Assembly: GCF_001544455.2 (NCBI RefSeq)
Contig: NZ_FCOC02000001.1
Location: forward strand, 248,001-312,000
DNA: 64,000 nucleotides
Reading direction: 5' to 3'
From: Caballeronia sordidicola
GTDB taxonomy: Bacteria; Pseudomonadota; Gammaproteobacteria; Burkholderiales; Burkholderiaceae
Below, piece after piece: positions 48,174 through 57,448 of this stretch. How positions within the stretch are numbered: the stretch's first letter is position 1; every line of letters begins with the position of its first letter. The notes beneath the pieces are model-generated. The model did not search any database. It was not told the DNA's origin and worked only from the letters and a program-made list of their open reading frames with translations. The translations under genes were made by a program, and so were the position numbers.

Positions 48174-48982
48174 CGTAAGGGCTCCGCGGCGGAATCGGCC
48201 TGGGCGGCAGCGTCTTTGGCCACGCGCGCGTCCAGGCGCTCGGCGGTGGTTTGGGCGACCTTGTTGCGCACGTACTCCGGCGCGGCCTGATCCGGGGCCA
48301 CGGTGCGTCCAGCGCGAAACCCGCGAAGGCCGGCGAGCGCCACGGGCAAGGCGTGCGGAACCGCGTCGGAGTCGACATGGCAAGCGGCTGAATGCTGGAT
48401 AGGCAACAGCTCGCCGAACGCTGCGGCCGCATTGCCCGCGAGCGTGAACGGGACGTCGGGCGCGGGGATCACGCCGGGTGCGTCCAGCGATGCCGCCTGG
48501 ACCGTGATCCATTCGCCCGCAATGCCATCCCAGCGGAAATCGGCCCAATACGCCTCGTTCATGCGCGCATCGAGCGCGGCGAGCACGCGCGAAACGGATG
48601 CATCGTGCAGGCGCGCGAATTCGGCGCACGCGAGCAACGTGCTTACCGGGACGACCGGCAGTTTCAAGCCGAACGCAAGGCCTTGCGCCACGCCGGTCGC
48701 CGTGCGCAAGCCCGTGAACGATCCCGGCCCGGCGCCAAAGGCGACCGCGCCGCAATCGGCGAGCTTGAGACCGGCCTGATCGAACAGTTCGCGGATGGCG
48801 GGCAGCAAGCGCGTGCTGGATACCGGTCCCGTTGGCTCATGGATGAACCACACGCGGATTTCGCCAGAATCATGCTGCGGAGGGTTTCGATGATCCGTGG
48901 CGGCCGCCGGACCGGCGACCAGCAGCGCGGCCGAACAGAATTCGGTCGATGTATCGAGGGCGAGCAGAACAGTACGTGTCAT
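48170..48982 (-). CDS. tsaB: tRNA threonylcarbamoyladenosine biosynthesis protein TsaB
   Basis: TsaB is the dimerisation partner of TsaD in making t6A at position 37 of ANN-decoding tRNAs. The 270-aa protein starts MTRTVLLALDTSTEFCSAAL. It shows the family's ASKHA fold features: FGAGPGSFTGLRTATGVAQGL and VSTLLACAEF. A ~25-residue insertion after LLVAG (rich in Thr, His and Asn) makes it longer than the ~230-aa E. coli protein. It leads the tsaB-rimI-UDG-DUF1853 operon and is divergent from the acyl-CoA-binding protein gene. Confidence 0.93.
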   Translation of the reverse strand: MTRTVLLALDTSTEFCSAALLVAGPAAATDHRNPPQHDSGEIRVWFIHEPTGPVSSTRLLPAIRELFDQAGLKLADCGAVAFGAGPGSFTGLRTATGVAQGLAFGLKLPVVPVSTLLACAEFARLHDASVSRVLAALDARMNEAYWADFRWDGIAGEWITVQAASLDAPGVIPAPDVPFTLAGNAAAAFGELLPIQHSAACHVDSDAVPHALPVALAGLRGFRAGRTVAPDQAAPEYVRNKVAQTTAERLDARVAKDAAAQADSAAEPLR

Positions 48983-49149
48983 GGCCGCTATTGTAATGCT
49001 TGATGTAATGGCTGGACGCGCACGGGGCTGGGTTGGCGAACTGTCGAACTGCCCTGGCTCACGGACAAATCTGGAAGAAACCTTCGAAATTCACGCGGCG
49101 CGCGCTTGCTATGATCGTCCATCCTGTTCACGTATTTACGGAGAAACGA

Positions 49150-49419
49150 ATGAGCGATCTCGACGCGCAGTTTGCAAAAGCCCAGGCCGATGTCAAGGAA
49201 TTGCCCGAACGTCCAGGCAATCTCACGCTGCTGCGACTCTACGCGCTCTTCAAGCAGGCCAGCGAAGGTGACGCCAGCGGCGATAAACCCGGCTTCGCCG
49301 ATATTGTCGGCAAGTACAAATATGACGCATGGGCCGCACTCGCCGGCACGCCGCAAGACACTGCCAAGCAGCACTATGTGGAACTGGTCGATTCGCTGAA
49401 AACCGGCGCATCGACTTGA
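49150..49419 (+). CDS. Acyl-CoA-binding protein
   Basis: The 89-aa product from ATG 49150 (MSDLDAQFAKAQADVKELPE) has the four-helix ACBP pattern: LTLLRLYALFKQASEGDA, then KYKYDAWAALAGTPQDTA. The KYxYDAW motif contacts the CoA part of the ligand. Such proteins carry medium- and long-chain acyl-CoA esters in the cytoplasm. GGAG lies eight bases before the ATG. The gene is monocistronic, between tsaB (divergent) and the helicase. Confidence 0.94.
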   Translation: MSDLDAQFAKAQADVKELPERPGNLTLLRLYALFKQASEGDASGDKPGFADIVGKYKYDAWAALAGTPQDTAKQHYVELVDSLKTGAST

Positions 49420-49816
49420 CGGGACGCCGTAAAATAATCGAATCAATCTGTCTTAAAATCTGGCGCAGCGCAACAATTCCCGATATACTGTCGCCTGCGC
49501 TTCACTGTGACCGGGTGGATTGACGTTGAAAGTCGGTTCATCGCACGCAGCGCGGCGCCTCGTAGCGTTTTGCTCCAATCCAGTTTAGAAACTGTCCCCT
49601 CCCTGCTAGGCCTTCTTCGGCCGATCATGCATCAGGCTGACGACAACGCCGCCTCGGCCTGTCGAATCCGATACAGCTTCTAACGAAAAGCTCGCCTTTA
49701 TTGTTGCGAGCTGCCCCCGTTTTTCGATTTGCTCGCTGCTTCTTTGCTCGCTGAATCTGACGACTTGGGTATGCCGATTGGCGCCACACGCCTTATTCCC
49801 CGTTTCAAGGATCGAC
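49420..49816 (+). promoter_or_regulatory. Long leader of the RhlE-type helicase gene
   Basis: TATACT (49484-49489) with TGGCGC 17 bp upstream (49461-49466) is a plausible promoter. If used, the helicase mRNA has a leader of about 320 nt. Inside it AGCTCGC (49689-49695) pairs with GCGAGCT (49706-49712), followed by CCCCCGTTTTT. TTTGCTCGCTG occurs twice just beyond. Long structured leaders are usual for cold-shock DEAD-box helicase mRNAs; this use here is inferred. Confidence 0.45.
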
Positions 49817-51481
49817 ATGACTTCGAGCAACACCCATAGCCCGCTGAACTCCATCGCTGCAGTGGCACTCGGTACAGACGTACCCCCAGCGCCGGCAGCA
49901 TCTGTTTCGCCCGCTATCCCCGCCCCCATTTCTTCAGTCGCGCCCGTTGGCGCCGCGATCGCGGTCCAGACTGGCCCGAGCTTCGAATCGCTCGGCCTGT
50001 CGCCGGAGATCGTAGTTGCGCTGACCGCCTCTGGTTATCAGGTGCCCACGCCGGTTCAGCAGCGCGCGATCCCCGCAGCGCTCGCCGGCCGCGACCTGCT
50101 GGTTTCCAGCCCGACCGGTTCGGGCAAGACGGCAGCGTTCATGCTGCCGGCCATCGAACGTTTTTCGCAGCTTGAAAAAGCCAAGGCTGCGGCTCCGCGC
50201 GAACCGCATGACCCGAACGCACGTCCGGCGCGCCGCCAGCAGCCGGTCGCCCGTCCGACCATGCTGGTTCTGACGCCGACTCGCGAACTAGCCATGCAGG
50301 TGACCGCCGCCGCGACCACGTACGGCAAGCATCTGCGCCGGCTGCGCACGGTCAGCATTCTGGGCGGCGTGGCTTATGGCCAGCAATTGATGCTGCTTGC
50401 GAAGAACCCGGAAATCCTGGTTGCCACGCCGGGCCGTTTGCTGGATCACCTGGAACGCGGCCGTATTGACCTGTCGCAACTGCAAATGCTCGTGCTCGAC
50501 GAAGCCGACCGCATGCTGGACATGGGTTTCATCGACGATATCGAGACCATTGTCGCCGCTACGCCCGCTTCGCGTCAGACGCTGCTGTTCTCGGCGACCA
50601 TCGACGGCAAGATCAGCTCGCTGACCGGTCGCCTGTTGAAGAACCCGGAACGTATCGAGATCGTTCAAAAGCTCGAAGCGCAGAACAACATTGCGCAAAC
50701 CGTGCATTACGTCGACGACCGCGATCACAAGGATCGTCTGCTCGACCATCTGTTGCGCGACGCAGGCCTCGACCAGGCTATCGTTTTCACGGCAACCAAG
50801 AACGACGCCGATCAACTTGCTATCCGTTTGTCGGACGCGGGTTTCGAATCGGCCGCCCTGCACGGCGATCTGCCGCAAGGCGCGCGTAACCGCACGATTC
50901 GTGCGCTGCGTGAACGCAAGGTGCGCGTGCTGGTTGCAACCGATGTCGCGGCTCGCGGTATCGACATTCCCGGCATCACGCACGTGTTCAACTACGATCT
51001 GCCGAAGTTCGCGGAAGACTATGTTCACCGTATCGGCCGTACGGGCCGCGCGGGCCGCACAGGCACGGCAATCAGCCTTGTGCACCACGCTGAACAAGGG
51101 GCGCTCAAGCGCATCGAGCGTTTCGTGCGTCTGCCGCTGGCAGTGAGCGTTATTGCAGGCTTCGAGCCGCGCCGTTCGGCGCCGGCTGGCGGTGGTCGTC
51201 CGGGCTTTGGCGGTCGTGGCCGTCCGGGCGGCGGAGCGGGCGCTGGCGCAGGCCGTCGTTTTGGCAATGGCGGCGGCAGCAGCGGTTCGGGCAAGCCGGG
51301 CGGCTGGGGCAACAAGCCGGCAAGCGCGGGTGCGCGTGACTCGCGTGACGGCGGTTCGCGTGATGGATACCGCAGCGGCGGTGGATCGCGTGACGGCGGT
51401 TCGGGCTTCGGCGGCGGTTCGCGCGACGGTTATGCAGCACGTCGCAACGATGGTCCGCGCGCTCCGCGTCGTGGCAGCTAA
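49817..51481 (+). CDS. DEAD-box RNA helicase, RhlE type
   Basis: The 554-aa product unwinds RNA in ribosome assembly and mRNA turnover, often at low temperature. After a ~55-residue Ala/Pro-rich lead it has the Q motif (GYQVPTPVQQRAIP) and Walker A SSPTGSGKT (K104). DEAD lies at 228-231 in VLDEADRMLDMGF, with SAT in LFSATI and the C-terminal HRIGRTGRAG. The last ~100 residues are rich in Gly, Arg and Ser, with RDGGSRDGY-type repeats that probably bind RNA. I chose ATG 49817, preceded by AAGGA. A terminator follows. Confidence 0.93.
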   Translation: MTSSNTHSPLNSIAAVALGTDVPPAPAASVSPAIPAPISSVAPVGAAIAVQTGPSFESLGLSPEIVVALTASGYQVPTPVQQRAIPAALAGRDLLVSSPTGSGKTAAFMLPAIERFSQLEKAKAAAPREPHDPNARPARRQQPVARPTMLVLTPTRELAMQVTAAATTYGKHLRRLRTVSILGGVAYGQQLMLLAKNPEILVATPGRLLDHLERGRIDLSQLQMLVLDEADRMLDMGFIDDIETIVAATPASRQTLLFSATIDGKISSLTGRLLKNPERIEIVQKLEAQNNIAQTVHYVDDRDHKDRLLDHLLRDAGLDQAIVFTATKNDADQLAIRLSDAGFESAALHGDLPQGARNRTIRALRERKVRVLVATDVAARGIDIPGITHVFNYDLPKFAEDYVHRIGRTGRAGRTGTAISLVHHAEQGALKRIERFVRLPLAVSVIAGFEPRRSAPAGGGRPGFGGRGRPGGGAGAGAGRRFGNGGGSSGSGKPGGWGNKPASAGARDSRDGGSRDGYRSGGGSRDGGSGFGGGSRDGYAARRNDGPRAPRRGS

Positions 51482-51529
51482 ATATAGTTAAAGCGCAGCG
51501 CGTGACTTGCGCGCTTCGTTGAGTGAAGA

Positions 51530-51559
51530 AACCGATGCCTCCGCGCATCGGTTTTTTTT
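51530..51559 (+). terminator. Intrinsic terminator of the helicase gene
   Basis: AACCGATGC (51530-51538) pairs with GCATCGGTT (51545-51553) around a six-base loop, followed by a run of T up to 51559. Confidence 0.9.
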
Positions 51560-51853
51560 CGTCCACTATCGACGTTTCACGATGTGAAAATTGGTTGCGG
51601 GCGACGAAATCGTTGGTGCAAGGCACAAATCATGTCATATCAGGATGAAAAAGGACTTTTCTTGATGTGAAATTTATCCAGTAATTAATTGAATTTAAAC
51701 AGTAATTTTTCTCCATAAACTTCAACTAATGGCTGGATCGTACGCTCCTGGTTCCATAGACTCTTATATAAGAGTTGAGCAAACAAAAAACAACGCGCTC
51801 AACCAGACGACCAACTGCTTATTCATTAGTCCGGCAATCAAAGGAGAAACGCC
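51560..51853 (+). promoter_or_regulatory. aceA upstream control region with several repeats
   Basis: This low-GC region carries several ordered elements. TTTCAC-GAT-GTGAAA (51575-51589) is an inverted repeat with a further GTGAAA half-site at 51667-51672. CAGTAATT appears twice at 51679 and 51700, exactly 21 bp apart. ACTCTTATATAAGAGT (51760-51775) is a perfect 16-bp palindrome 78 bases before the aceA ATG. The AAGGAG site lies nine bases before the start. These are likely operators or a promoter, but no regulator can be named from sequence alone. Confidence 0.5.
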
Positions 51854-53158
<1,305 letters not shown>

Positions 53159-53185
53159 ACGGCTGCGATTGGTTTGATGCTGGCG

Positions 53186-53219
53186 AAGGGCATACGGTCA
53201 AAAGCCTTATGCCCTTTTT
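53186..53219 (+). terminator. Intrinsic terminator of aceA
   Basis: AAGGGCATA (53186-53194) pairs with TATGCCCTT (53208-53216) around a 13-nt loop, followed by T residues to 53219. It lies between the aceA stop and the convergent universal stress gene. Confidence 0.85.
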
Positions 53220-53227
53220 CATTTTAT

Positions 53228-53662
53228 TTACCGATACACAATGACCGGAATCTTGGTGTGCGTGAGCACCCGCTGCGTTTCGCTTCCGATCAACAAGCTT
53301 CCCAATCCTCGGCGTCCGTGCGACGCCATGAAGATCACGTCACATTCGTCGCGTTCGGCAATATCGATGATTCCGATATACGGCGCCGATTCGACACTTG
53401 TCACCGCATCGCAGGAAACACCGGCGGCGGCAGCCGCCGCTTCAACCGCGGCCAGATGCTCGCGCGCTTCTTTTTCCGAGCGCTCGTGAAAATCGCTCGG
53501 CGGCTCGACGGCGACATCGGCGAAAGGGGAATAGGGATAGAGCGGCAAGCACGCGTACGCCGTAATCCGCGCGCCCACCGATTGCGCAAGGTCGATCGCG
53601 CCATCGATTGCCTTTTGCGACAGAACCGACCCGTCTGTCGGGACAAGAATGTGCTTGAACAT
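53228..53662 (-). CDS. Universal stress protein UspA family
   Basis: The 144-aa product has the single-domain Usp fold, starting MFKHILVPTDGSVLSQKAID and ending with the nucleotide-binding signature G-x2-G-x9-G(S): MASHGRRGLGSLLIGSET. It should therefore bind ATP. The ~YSPFADVAVEPPSDFHER insert is typical of proteobacterial members. A role in stress survival is inferred from family only. It converges on aceA. Confidence 0.92.
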   Translation of the reverse strand: MFKHILVPTDGSVLSQKAIDGAIDLAQSVGARITAYACLPLYPYSPFADVAVEPPSDFHERSEKEAREHLAAVEAAAAAAGVSCDAVTSVESAPYIGIIDIAERDECDVIFMASHGRRGLGSLLIGSETQRVLTHTKIPVIVYR

Positions 53663-53741
53663 GGCAGGCTCCCTTGGCGCGCGTGTGTACGCTCTTCCAT
53701 TGTAGTAACGGAATCGGCTTACGCGTGGCCCATGCCGGTGT

Positions 53742-54155
53742 TTATCGCGAGCGCCGATAACTCACCCAGTCGCCATGATCGATTCGCGGCAATCCCTGCA
53801 CGGCCGCGTCGCTCACTGGATAAACCAGGCATTCGATCTTCTCGGCGCGTCCATCGAGTTCGACCGTCACATGCATATGCTCCCCACGAAAAAGCCCGCT
53901 GATACCCGGCACGACTTCCTCGATTTCATCGAGCACGGGAACAAGCGTATCTTCTATCCGATAAACGTCGCCATGAACCGGTGAAGCACCGGCATCGGGA
54001 ACGACGCCGGGATATGCGCCGAAATCATAAAGCCGGCCATTGATATGGCCCGAGCCGATCAGCACAGGATCCGAGATGCCGCTGCGCCTGGCCGCTTCGT
54101 GAATGTCATTGCTCTCTTCGGCCCGCAGCGTGCCGTATACGAATACGTGTTGCAT
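53742..54155 (-). CDS. Gamma-glutamylcyclotransferase-like (AIG2/YtfP) protein
   Basis: The 137-aa protein starts MQHVFVYGTLRAEESNDIHE; VYGTLR is the mark of the GGCT-like fold. VHGDVYRIEDTLVPVLDEIE gives the conserved glutamate region expected to act as acid/base in the active site. Substrate is not predictable; YtfP-type members have no settled function. It is divergent from the AraC regulator across a 107-bp gap. Confidence 0.88.
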   Translation of the reverse strand: MQHVFVYGTLRAEESNDIHEAARRSGISDPVLIGSGHINGRLYDFGAYPGVVPDAGASPVHGDVYRIEDTLVPVLDEIEEVVPGISGLFRGEHMHVTVELDGRAEKIECLVYPVSDAAVQGLPRIDHGDWVSYRRSR

Positions 54156-54262
54156 GCGCTTGATTCCTCGAACGAACGATTGCGGACAAGTCAGCGCGCA
54201 TTATGCCAAGAGCAAAAACGTCGACGCATTGACTATCATGACGATATTCGCCGAGAAACCGC

Positions 54263-55096
54263 ATGCTCATTTCCACTAGCCAGCAGACTGAAGGACCCGC
54301 TACCGAGGAAGTCGAGCACCTCGACATTCCGGCCGAGTCGTCGCCTACGCCGGCGCACCCGATCCGTGTTCGCTCGCGACCGGTGCCGGCAGGCGTGAGG
54401 ATAGCGCGCCACACGCACGCCTGGGCGCAGGTCGCGTGCACAACACGCGGCGTGTTGCGGATCGCCGCGGAAGGTTCCACGTGGATGGTGCCGCCATCTC
54501 GGGCGATCTGGGTTCCGCCGAACGTCACGCACGAAGTGGTGATTGTGGAAGATGCGTTCTTGCGCACGCTTTATATCGATGAAAGCGTCGTACCCGAAGG
54601 TCTGGATGCGTGTCGCGTAGTCGAAGTATCGCCGCTCTTGCGGGAAGTGGCGGTGGCGCTGAACGACACATCCATTTCGCGTGAACGCGAGCGGCTGTTG
54701 GGAACACTCGCGCTCGATGAAATCACGCGCTCCCGCCCGCTTCCGCTTTCCATTCCAATGCCCACCGACAAGCGCCTGCTCGCGCTATGCGAAGCGGTGT
54801 TGGAAGATCCCGCCTCCGCCGATTCGCTCGAACATTGGGCAACGTTGGTGGGCGCGAGTACGCGCACGATCGCGCGGCTGTTCCGGCGGGAACTGGGGGT
54901 AAGTTTTTCGCAATGGCGGCAACAAGCAGTGCTGGCGCGCGCCATTCCGTTGCTGAGCCAGGGCAGACCGCTCGCACAGGTCGCGCTGCTACTGGGCTAC
55001 CAGAGCCAGAGCGCATTTTCCGCGATGTTCAGGCGTGCGTTCGGTGAAAGTCCGCGCGCGTTTTTCGTCCGCGATAGCGAACCGCACGAACGCTGA
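54263..55096 (+). CDS. AraC-family transcriptional regulator
   Basis: The 277-aa protein has an N-terminal cupin sensor region (about 40-115, with RHTHAWAQV and WVPPNVTHEV) followed by two helix-turn-helix units (about 180-270; VGASTRTIARLFRRELGVSF and LLGYQSQSAFSAMFRRAFGE). This layout is close to NimR-type regulators, which control neighbouring efflux genes in other bacteria. No transporter is adjacent here, so the target is unknown. Confidence 0.92.
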   Translation: MLISTSQQTEGPATEEVEHLDIPAESSPTPAHPIRVRSRPVPAGVRIARHTHAWAQVACTTRGVLRIAAEGSTWMVPPSRAIWVPPNVTHEVVIVEDAFLRTLYIDESVVPEGLDACRVVEVSPLLREVAVALNDTSISRERERLLGTLALDEITRSRPLPLSIPMPTDKRLLALCEAVLEDPASADSLEHWATLVGASTRTIARLFRRELGVSFSQWRQQAVLARAIPLLSQGRPLAQVALLLGYQSQSAFSAMFRRAFGESPRAFFVRDSEPHER

Positions 55097-55105
55097 CATG
55101 ATCCG

Positions 55106-55570
55106 TCAGACGCTGCGCACCATATGCCGGATCGCGCCAAACTGCGCGAGCCGCGAACCCGCGGGCTTGTATCCCATGCGAATGTAAAGCCGGGCCGCGG
55201 GGTTATCGACGAAAACACGCAACTGCGTTTCCTTCAATCCGCGTGCACGCGCCCATCGATGCGCCGTGTCCAGAAGAAACGTCCCTGCACCGGTCCGGCG
55301 CCAGCCTTCGATGACCTGGACATCGCGGATATGAAGCGACTCGTCTTCTTCGGTCACTCGCATTACGCCGATGGCTTTTCCATCGCACTCGAGCACGAAG
55401 TTTTCGGATTCCCGCCAGCTCCCGAGGAACAGATCGCTGCGCCACACGAGATTGTGACGGCGGTAATACCCGTTCATGTTGCTGCGCGTGAGCGCTTCGG
55501 CGAACGAAAAATCGTCCATCGACGCAAGGCGCAACATGAATGGCGAGAGGGCTTCGGTGGGGTCGAGCAT
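55106..55570 (-). CDS. GNAT family N-acetyltransferase
   Basis: The 154-aa product has the GNAT pattern: an N-terminal LRLASMDDFSFAEAL and the acetyl-CoA loop IEGWRRTGAGTFLLDTAHRWA (about 88-108). The closing NPAARLYIRMGYKPAG is typical of N-terminal or small-molecule acetylases. The substrate is unknown. The gene converges on the AraC gene with a 9-bp gap. The start could also be the ATG at 55537. Confidence 0.88.
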   Translation of the reverse strand: MLDPTEALSPFMLRLASMDDFSFAEALTRSNMNGYYRRHNLVWRSDLFLGSWRESENFVLECDGKAIGVMRVTEEDESLHIRDVQVIEGWRRTGAGTFLLDTAHRWARARGLKETQLRVFVDNPAARLYIRMGYKPAGSRLAQFGAIRHMVRSV

Positions 55571-55736
55571 TGCGCGATGAAAGCACTGAATCAGGTCATC
55601 ACACTAAGTCAGGCGGCGCGCGCTGGCAATGGAGAGTTTTCCGGGCACGTAATTTTGTTGACGTAGGCGCCGCATGTGCATGCCCACGACGCCACGCAAC
55701 GTATAGTGCGCCAACACGAAAACCTGACGCCCAACG

Positions 55737-55765
55737 AAAAAAATCCAGCATAAGCTGGATTTTTT
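55737..55765 (-). terminator. Terminator of the tRNA unit
   Basis: ATCCAGC (55743-55749) pairs with GCTGGAT (55754-55760) with a four-base loop. A-run and T-run flanks extend the stem. On the minus strand a run of seven T follows, ending the tRNA transcript 14 bases after tRNA-Asp. Confidence 0.88.
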
Positions 55766-55778
55766 CTTTACAACGCGT

Positions 55779-55855
55779 TGGCGGAGCGGACGGGACTCGA
55801 ACCCGCGACCCCCGGCGTGACAGGCCGGTATTCTAACCAACTGAACTACCGCTCC
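55779..55855 (-). tRNA. tRNA-Asp (anticodon GTC)
   Basis: The 77-nt minus-strand gene folds to a full cloverleaf. The acceptor GGAGCGG pairs with CCGCTCC, followed by G and an encoded CCA. The D arm includes AGTTGGTTAGAAT, the anticodon loop is CCTGTCACG (GTC), and the T arm has GGTTCGAGTCC. Confidence 0.96.
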
Positions 55856-55927
55856 ACTTCTTTTCATCGGCTTGAGAGGTTGGTCGACTCATCAAGCTTG
55901 CAGCGCTTCTAGCAGCCGCCGATGTTT

Positions 55928-56003
55928 TGGCGTCCCCTAGGGGATTCGAACCCCTGTACTCACCGTGAAAGGGTGATGTCCTAGGCCTCTAGACGAAGGG
56001 GAC
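55928..56003 (-). tRNA. tRNA-Glu (anticodon TTC)
   Basis: The 76-nt minus-strand gene has acceptor GTCCCCT pairing with AGGGGAC, then G and an encoded CCA. The anticodon loop is CCTTTCACG (TTC) and the T arm GGTTCGAATCC. It is upstream of tRNA-Asp by 72 bp in the same transcript. Confidence 0.97.
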
Positions 56004-56515
56004 ATAAACTTTTCAGTTAATGTCTTTAACTACTTCCGCTTAACACCTGACTATTTTCCGATTAATCGAGATTAAAAACTTCTTGATCATTCGAATTGCT
56101 TAATCAGTTTTGTTTCAGTGATCAGCGAAGAACGACATTATAAACAGCTTTTTGAATCTTGTGAAGCCTTTTTTATCCGATGCCTTGGAGTTTGAAGCAG
56201 ATCCACTCGGCTCCCGCGGACCCGGTAGTCCATCTCGTGCGAGCGGAGTACTTGATCTACGAATTGCCTCTTTCCAGCAACATCTCGCGCTGAAACAGTC
56301 TTGAACAACCCGTCTCGGAAAGTCACGGCAGCGAAGAACGCAATTATACGCAGTGACCTTTTCACCGCGCAAGAATTTTCTATTGTCGTTGGCTTCGCGT
56401 GGATCATGGCCCACGCGCATAAGGATGAGCATCGCGCAGACATCGAAGGCAAGCCCTGTCGCGCAAGCGCGCTAGACTTTCCATATCTGCAAGCCACTGA
56501 AGGAGAAACATTCGC
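56004..56515. other. Region upstream of tRNA-Glu and LysR gene
   Basis: This 512-bp stretch is AT-rich near the tRNA and has no supported gene. Frames of 105 and 164 codons on the minus strand cross the tRNA promoter and have no good ribosome site. It contains the tRNA promoter and, before the LysR gene, the SD AAGGAG at 56499-56504. Confidence 0.6.
56137..56165 (-). promoter_or_regulatory. tRNA-Glu/tRNA-Asp promoter
   Basis: On the minus strand TTCACA (56160-56165) and TATAAT (56137-56142) are separated by exactly 17 bp; only one base of the -35 hexamer and none of the -10 differ from consensus. The start point would be near 56130, about 127 bases before tRNA-Glu. Confidence 0.85.
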
Positions 56516-57448
56516 ATGGACCGGATGGCAGCAATGGAAACATACGTCAGCGTCGTGGAAGCCGGCTCGTTTTCCGCCGCCGCCAAGCGGCTCAAGCTTG
56601 GCCAGCCGGCTGTGTCGAAGTCGATTGCACAACTTGAGACACGTCTAGGCGTGCGCCTCCTGCTGCGCTCGACACGCGGCCTCACGCCAACCGACGCGGG
56701 CCAGCGCTTCTATGAACATGCGCGGCGTGCCATCGAAGAGGTGGAATTCGCCGAACAGGCCGTACGCGAAACGTCGGCGGCACTGTCTGGCACGCTGCGC
56801 GTCAGCGCCGCCGTGACGTTCGCACGGCTGCACATTTTGCCCGCCCTGAAGATTTTTCTGCAGCGCCATCCGAGGCTGCAAATCGATATCGTGCTCGACG
56901 ATCGCACTATCGACCTGCTTGAACACGGGGTGGATGTCGCCTTGCGCATGGGCTCGCTCGACGATTCCGCCATGACCGCGCGCCGGATTTCACGAAGCCG
57001 GCGCGTGGTGGTGGGTACGCCGGCCTATTTTTCCGGCGCGGGATTGCCAAAGTCACCGGCTGACCTGAGTCAGCATCAGGCGATCGTGTATTCGTTGCGC
57101 GGCGGCGGGGAATCGTGGTCGTTCAGCCAGGACGGCAAGGAGGTTGCCGTGGTCGTGTCCGGCCGTGTCAGCGTGAGCGCTGCCGAGGGCATGCGTACCG
57201 CCGTGCTGGGAGATATGGGAATTGCCATTGCTTCGGAATGGATGTTCTCCCCGGAACTCGGAAATGGCACCGTCAAGGAAGTGCTCAGCGACTGGGAGTT
57301 GCCATCGATAGACCTATGGGCCGTGTTCCCCGCTGGCCGCCTTGTGAGCGCGAAGGCCCGGGCCTTCGTCGCGTTCGTGGAAGAAATACTAAGCAGTGCA
57401 TCGGCCAAAAACGCTGCCGGTCCGTCAGAAACCGAGCTTGCCGATTGA
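56516..57448 (+). CDS. LysR-type transcriptional regulator
   Basis: The 310-aa protein has an N-terminal winged helix (MDRMAAMETYVSVVEAGSFS, residues 1-60, with KLGQPAVSKSIAQLE). A periplasmic-binding-like effector domain (about 90-300) follows, including GTLRVSAAVTFARLHILPAL. It belongs to the large CrgA/DsdC-like group whose ligand cannot be read from sequence. Its end overlaps the end of the convergent SDR gene by 24 bp. Confidence 0.93.
   Translation: MDRMAAMETYVSVVEAGSFSAAAKRLKLGQPAVSKSIAQLETRLGVRLLLRSTRGLTPTDAGQRFYEHARRAIEEVEFAEQAVRETSAALSGTLRVSAAVTFARLHILPALKIFLQRHPRLQIDIVLDDRTIDLLEHGVDVALRMGSLDDSAMTARRISRSRRVVVGTPAYFSGAGLPKSPADLSQHQAIVYSLRGGGESWSFSQDGKEVAVVVSGRVSVSAAEGMRTAVLGDMGIAIASEWMFSPELGNGTVKEVLSDWELPSIDLWAVFPAGRLVSAKARAFVAFVEEILSSASAKNAAGPSETELAD

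Noticed and set aside
56115..56632. Minus-strand frames of 105 and 164 codons upstream of the tRNAs
   Set aside because: They overlap the tRNA promoter and the LysR start and show no coding-like features.
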